Assembly (NCBI GenBank): GCA_041484525.1
Contig: JBGPHT010000037.1
Coordinates: 1-54,535 of the forward strand
DNA from: JBGPHT01 sp041484525
GTDB lineage: Bacteria; Acidobacteriota; Terriglobia; Bryobacterales; Bryobacteraceae
Length of the DNA: 54,535 bases
Direction: 5' to 3'
Below are positions 51,877-54,535 of this stretch, in pieces. The position numbers were made by a program, and so were the translations under genes. The notes beneath the pieces are model-generated. The model was given only the letters and a program-made list of their open reading frames with translations, was not told the DNA's origin and made no database searches. Numbering within the stretch: position 1 is the first letter of the stretch; every line of letters begins with the position of its first letter.

Positions 51877-52546
51877 GGTTCTGGAAGCGAACCTCGAGCT
51901 GGTGCGCCGCGGCTTGGTGATCTTCACGTTCGGCAACGCCAGCGGGGTCTCGCGCGAGCATGGGCTGGTGGTGATCAAGCCGAGCGGCGTGCCATACGAG
52001 AAGATGACGCCGGCCGACATGGTGGTGACGGACCTCAACGGGAAGATCGTGGAGGGGACGCTGCGGCCGTCATCCGATCTGGATACTCACACAGCGCTCT
52101 ACCGCGCGTTTCCGGCTATCGGCGGCGTGGTTCACACGCACTCGCGCCATGCCACCGCGTGGGCGCAGGCCGGGCGCGAGATCCCCTGCTTCGGCACGAC
52201 TCACGCAGACTACTTCCATGGCGCAGTGCCGGTGACGGCGCCGCTGACGGCGGAGGAAGTGGAGGGCGATTACGAAGCCAACACCGGTGTCGCGATTATC
52301 CGCCGCATGGAGGGCCGCGACCCGCTGGGCTGTCCGGCGATCCTGGTGGCCGGCCACGCGCCCTTCTGCTGGGGGGAAACGGTGACGGCCGCGGCTCACA
52401 CCGCGGTGATCGTCGAGGAGTTGGCAGTGATGGCATGGGAGACGATCACGATCAATCCGCAGGCGCAACCGATCTCAGAGGCGCTACGCGACAAGCATCA
52501 TTTCCGCAAGCACGGCCCGGGCGCGTATTACGGCCAGGCAAAATAA
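51854..52546 (+). CDS. araD: L-ribulose-5-phosphate 4-epimerase (class II aldolase family)
   Basis: A 230-aa zinc enzyme. The GTG at 51854 is preceded by AGGAGGAAAGA and gives VLESLRAEVLEANLELVRRG; it overlaps the kinase end by 23 bp. Zn ligands lie in VHTHSRHATAWAQA and THADYFHGAVPVTAPLT, with VAGHAPFCWGETVTAAAHTA near the C-terminus. FTFGNASGVSREHGLVVIKP with SGVPYEKMTP is the phosphate-binding part. It converts L-ribulose-5-phosphate to D-xylulose-5-phosphate for the pentose phosphate pathway, the last step of L-arabinose catabolism. Confidence 0.94.
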   Translation: MLESLRAEVLEANLELVRRGLVIFTFGNASGVSREHGLVVIKPSGVPYEKMTPADMVVTDLNGKIVEGTLRPSSDLDTHTALYRAFPAIGGVVHTHSRHATAWAQAGREIPCFGTTHADYFHGAVPVTAPLTAEEVEGDYEANTGVAIIRRMEGRDPLGCPAILVAGHAPFCWGETVTAAAHTAVIVEELAVMAWETITINPQAQPISEALRDKHHFRKHGPGAYYGQAK

Positions 52547-54289
52547 TTAGAACCGCACTTCCAATGGCCGTCCTTCGAAGACGGCGGTCCTGCTAGCGTT
52601 GCCCATCTTCACTTCCAGCGTCCGTTTGTCAGGCGGCAACATGCGGGAGCCGGGAGCCAGCCGCAGTGCCAGCGTTTTGCGAGCGTCGTTCCACGACATC
52701 TGAATACCCATCCACCCGCCATTTCGATAATTGAAACTCTTGCCGTCGTCTTCGTATAACAAGAAGCTACCGTCGGCGCCGGGGTAGACGGTCACGGTCA
52801 GCGGGCCGTCCACTTTCTCTTCGGTGTACTGTTTGAGCGGACCCATCGGCAGAATCGCGCCGGCGCGCACATAGAGCGGCGTGGTTTCGAGATCCACCTT
52901 GCGCGCAATTTCGCGGCCGCCTTCGGTGCGCTCGCCCGTCCAGAAATCGTACCAGGCGCCTCGCGGAAGATAGAGGCGGCGTTCGGTGGCGCCCTTTTCG
53001 ACGACCGGCGCCACCAGCACGTCGCGGCCCCATAGATACTCGTCGCCGCGCGCCACGGCGGCAGGGTCATTGGGATAATGCAGCCACAGCGCGCGCATGA
53101 CCGGCATGCCCGTGCGGGTCGACTCGCGCACCGCGCTATAGAGGTACGGCATCATCTGGTAGCGCAGGTTGAGATACTTGCGGCAGATGGGCTCGACGGC
53201 GGCGTTGTGCAATTCGCTGGCTGGCGGAATCACGTTGGGAGTCTCGATGGGACCGGTCTCCCCGGTGTTCCAGCCCCACGGCAGGCGCAGTTTCCAGGTG
53301 CGGCCGTGGGCGCGGAAGAGCGGGCAGAACGATGCGAACTGGAACCATCGCACGTAGAATTCGGCCGTGAGCTCCGGAGTGGGGACGAAGCCCGCGATGT
53401 CGGTGCCCCAGTAGGGAACGCCGCTGAGACCGGTGTTCAGGGCCACAGGGACGTGCGTCTTCAACGTCGCCCAGAGCGAGGAGACGTCGCCCGACCACAG
53501 GAACGACCCGTAGCGCTGCATGCCGGGGTAACCGTTGCGGTGCAGCGCGAAGGGGCGCTCGTTGGGACGGTCGAGTTGCGGCGCCTCCCAGTACATGCGA
53601 TTGCGCACCAGGCGCGACGGACCGTCGAGCGGGTCGCCTTCATCCGGCCACCAGCCGTCCACACCGAGTGAGAAGACGGGGCGGTGCATGTCCCAGTAGC
53701 AACTGGGCTGCAACTCTGCCCTCTGGTTCGGATCGCAGCGATCCTTCGCCGTTCCGTGCATCTGCGGAATATGCTCCGGATAGGCCACGTGCAGGACGAC
53801 CTTGAAGTGCTCCGCGTGCAGCGCATCGACGATCGCCTTGGGATCGTCGAAGACTTTCTTGTTCCATCCGAATTCGCCGTTATCGGTGTTCCAGCCCGAG
53901 GGCGTAAATCCGGTGCCCAGGTAGATCATGGCGTCGCAGGGCAGCTTCTTCTCGCGGAACGTTTTGGCTTCTTCGATGATCTCCTGGCGGCTGGCGAGCG
54001 TGCGGTGCGATTGCAGGTAACCAAAACTCCACAGCGGAGGCAACTCGGGGCGGCCGGTGATGCGCGCGTATTCCGCCATGATCGCGGCTGGTTCGCTCGA
54101 GGCGACGACGAACACGTCGAGCGGTGAGCCAGGCGTCGACGGCTGAAACTTGCCCTGGACGCCGGTGAGGTCGAACGTGCCGAGCGGCTGGTGGATGAAG
54201 ATGGCCCAGCCGCCGGCGCCGATCAGCCACTGAATAGGAACGCGGCCGCCGTGGGTACGGAGCTGGTAGGCGCCCTGTCCGCTGCGCAT
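52547..54289 (-). CDS. GH31 alpha-glycosidase, 5'-truncated
   Basis: A 580-aa open frame from the first ATG. The same frame stays open to 54433 with family-like residues (RLEIDKATGAVTFATGAAPL), so the gene lost its true start and most of its N-terminal beta domain at about 54436. The catalytic (beta/alpha)8 barrel is intact. SLGVDGWWPDEGDPLDGPSR carries the nucleophile Asp, SFLWSGDVSSLWATLKTHVP the acid/base region, and PLFRAHGRTWKLRLPWGW is also typical. GH31 enzymes remove alpha-xylose, alpha-glucose or related residues from oligosaccharides. Convergent with the pentose operon, suggesting plant-polymer use. No signal peptide remains. Confidence 0.85.
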   Translation of the reverse strand: MRSGQGAYQLRTHGGRVPIQWLIGAGGWAIFIHQPLGTFDLTGVQGKFQPSTPGSPLDVFVVASSEPAAIMAEYARITGRPELPPLWSFGYLQSHRTLASRQEIIEEAKTFREKKLPCDAMIYLGTGFTPSGWNTDNGEFGWNKKVFDDPKAIVDALHAEHFKVVLHVAYPEHIPQMHGTAKDRCDPNQRAELQPSCYWDMHRPVFSLGVDGWWPDEGDPLDGPSRLVRNRMYWEAPQLDRPNERPFALHRNGYPGMQRYGSFLWSGDVSSLWATLKTHVPVALNTGLSGVPYWGTDIAGFVPTPELTAEFYVRWFQFASFCPLFRAHGRTWKLRLPWGWNTGETGPIETPNVIPPASELHNAAVEPICRKYLNLRYQMMPYLYSAVRESTRTGMPVMRALWLHYPNDPAAVARGDEYLWGRDVLVAPVVEKGATERRLYLPRGAWYDFWTGERTEGGREIARKVDLETTPLYVRAGAILPMGPLKQYTEEKVDGPLTVTVYPGADGSFLLYEDDGKSFNYRNGGWMGIQMSWNDARKTLALRLAPGSRMLPPDKRTLEVKMGNASRTAVFEGRPLEVRF

Positions 54290-54441
54290 GCGGTCGTTGT
54301 CGCCGTGCCGGTCGAACTGCGGTCCGCCTTGGCCCAGGCCGAGCAGCGGAGCCGCGCCGGTGGCGAACGTGACAGCGCCGGTGGCCTTGTCGATCTCTAG
54401 TCGTCTAATGTAATTGACTTCTATCTGAAAGTGTCAAGTTT

Positions 54442-54535
54442 TCAACTGGCTTTCTGAAGCGGAAACGCTTCGTAAATCAGCAGGTCGAGTTGGGCATCGG
54501 TGCGGTCCAGCGCTTGTCGCAGTGGGAACGGTAGA
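54442..54535 (-). pseudogene. Partial ORF at the window edge, 3' end of an unknown gene
   Basis: The last 30 codons of a minus-strand gene that enters from beyond the window: LPFPLRQALDRTDAQLDLLI ending in YEAFPLQKAS. The RTDAQLDLLIYE pattern resembles the C-terminus of Eco57I/type I-like DNA methyltransferases, but this is too short to call. It directly abuts the truncated 5' end of the GH31 gene. Confidence 0.4.

Noticed and set aside
1..54535. CRISPR array, rRNA or intact tRNA gene
   Set aside because: I saw no regularly spaced direct repeats, no rRNA-like stretch, and only the 3' tRNA fragment at 19039.

Overview
The window reads as a chromosome segment of an Acidobacteriota bacterium, most likely of the Bryobacterales/'Solibacter' group. 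Three features suggest this: a secreted protein ending in the 'Solibacter' TIGR03437-type C-terminal domain (16984-18695), very large Oar-like TonB-dependent receptors with an N-terminal carboxypeptidase-regulatory domain (36264-40103), and GC-rich core genes. The assignment rests on recognised protein families, not on a search.

Layout. (1) 133-15666 is mostly core: a macA/macB-type efflux operon with a secreted protein on the minus strand, an NAD-type isocitrate dehydrogenase, pcm, a HigB/HigA-like toxin-antitoxin pair with a frameshifted toxin, menG/ubiE-aroB, an ankyrin protein, an AraC regulator, nadB-hslV-hslU and a DinB protein. (2) 15.7-30.9 kb is a mosaic of decayed mobile elements. 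A first remnant (15699-19059) is bounded by direct repeats matching the 3' end of a tRNA and carries an integrase remnant next to the right repeat. From 19.0 kb on there are a 45-nt 3' half of a tRNA(CAU), a higBA pair, an uncharacterised two-gene unit, a truncated helicase/PLD fragment, a parD-parE-integrase operon, and then a diversity-generating retroelement (DGR) cassette. (3) 30.9-45.6 kb holds an alpha-2-macroglobulin gene cut at the island edge, a secreted metalloprotease, a full-length TonB-dependent receptor, a small Cys-rich secreted peptide, a sulfotransferase flanked by long inverted repeats, and a 5'-truncated second copy of the receptor. (4) 45.8-54.4 kb is a pentose-catabolism operon: LacI-type regulator, SSS transporter, small membrane protein, fucose/arabinose-isomerase-family enzyme, ribulokinase-type kinase and AraD-type epimerase, with a convergent GH31 glycosidase whose 5' end is truncated near the window edge.

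Main discovery. At 26291-28604 there is a DGR: a secreted DUF1566 (C-type-lectin-like) protein whose last 119 bp (VR, 27730-27848) are copied 756 bp downstream (TR, 28486-28604). The copies differ at 13 positions, and 11 of these are adenines in the TR. A clear avd gene lies between the two copies and a GC-rich hairpin follows the VR. No reverse transcriptase gene is visible in the window; the place where it would be expected holds the 3' end of a phage-type integrase. The cassette is therefore either an orphan served in trans or a recently disabled DGR.

Other system-level observations. Three LacI-family operator-like sites (36221, 45713, 46870) link the sugar regulator to itself, to the transporter operon and to the distant TonB receptor, suggesting one uptake-and-catabolism regulon. 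At least eight frameshifts or indels fall in the accessory DNA, while roughly 29 kb of core genes show none, which suggests real decay more than sequencing error.
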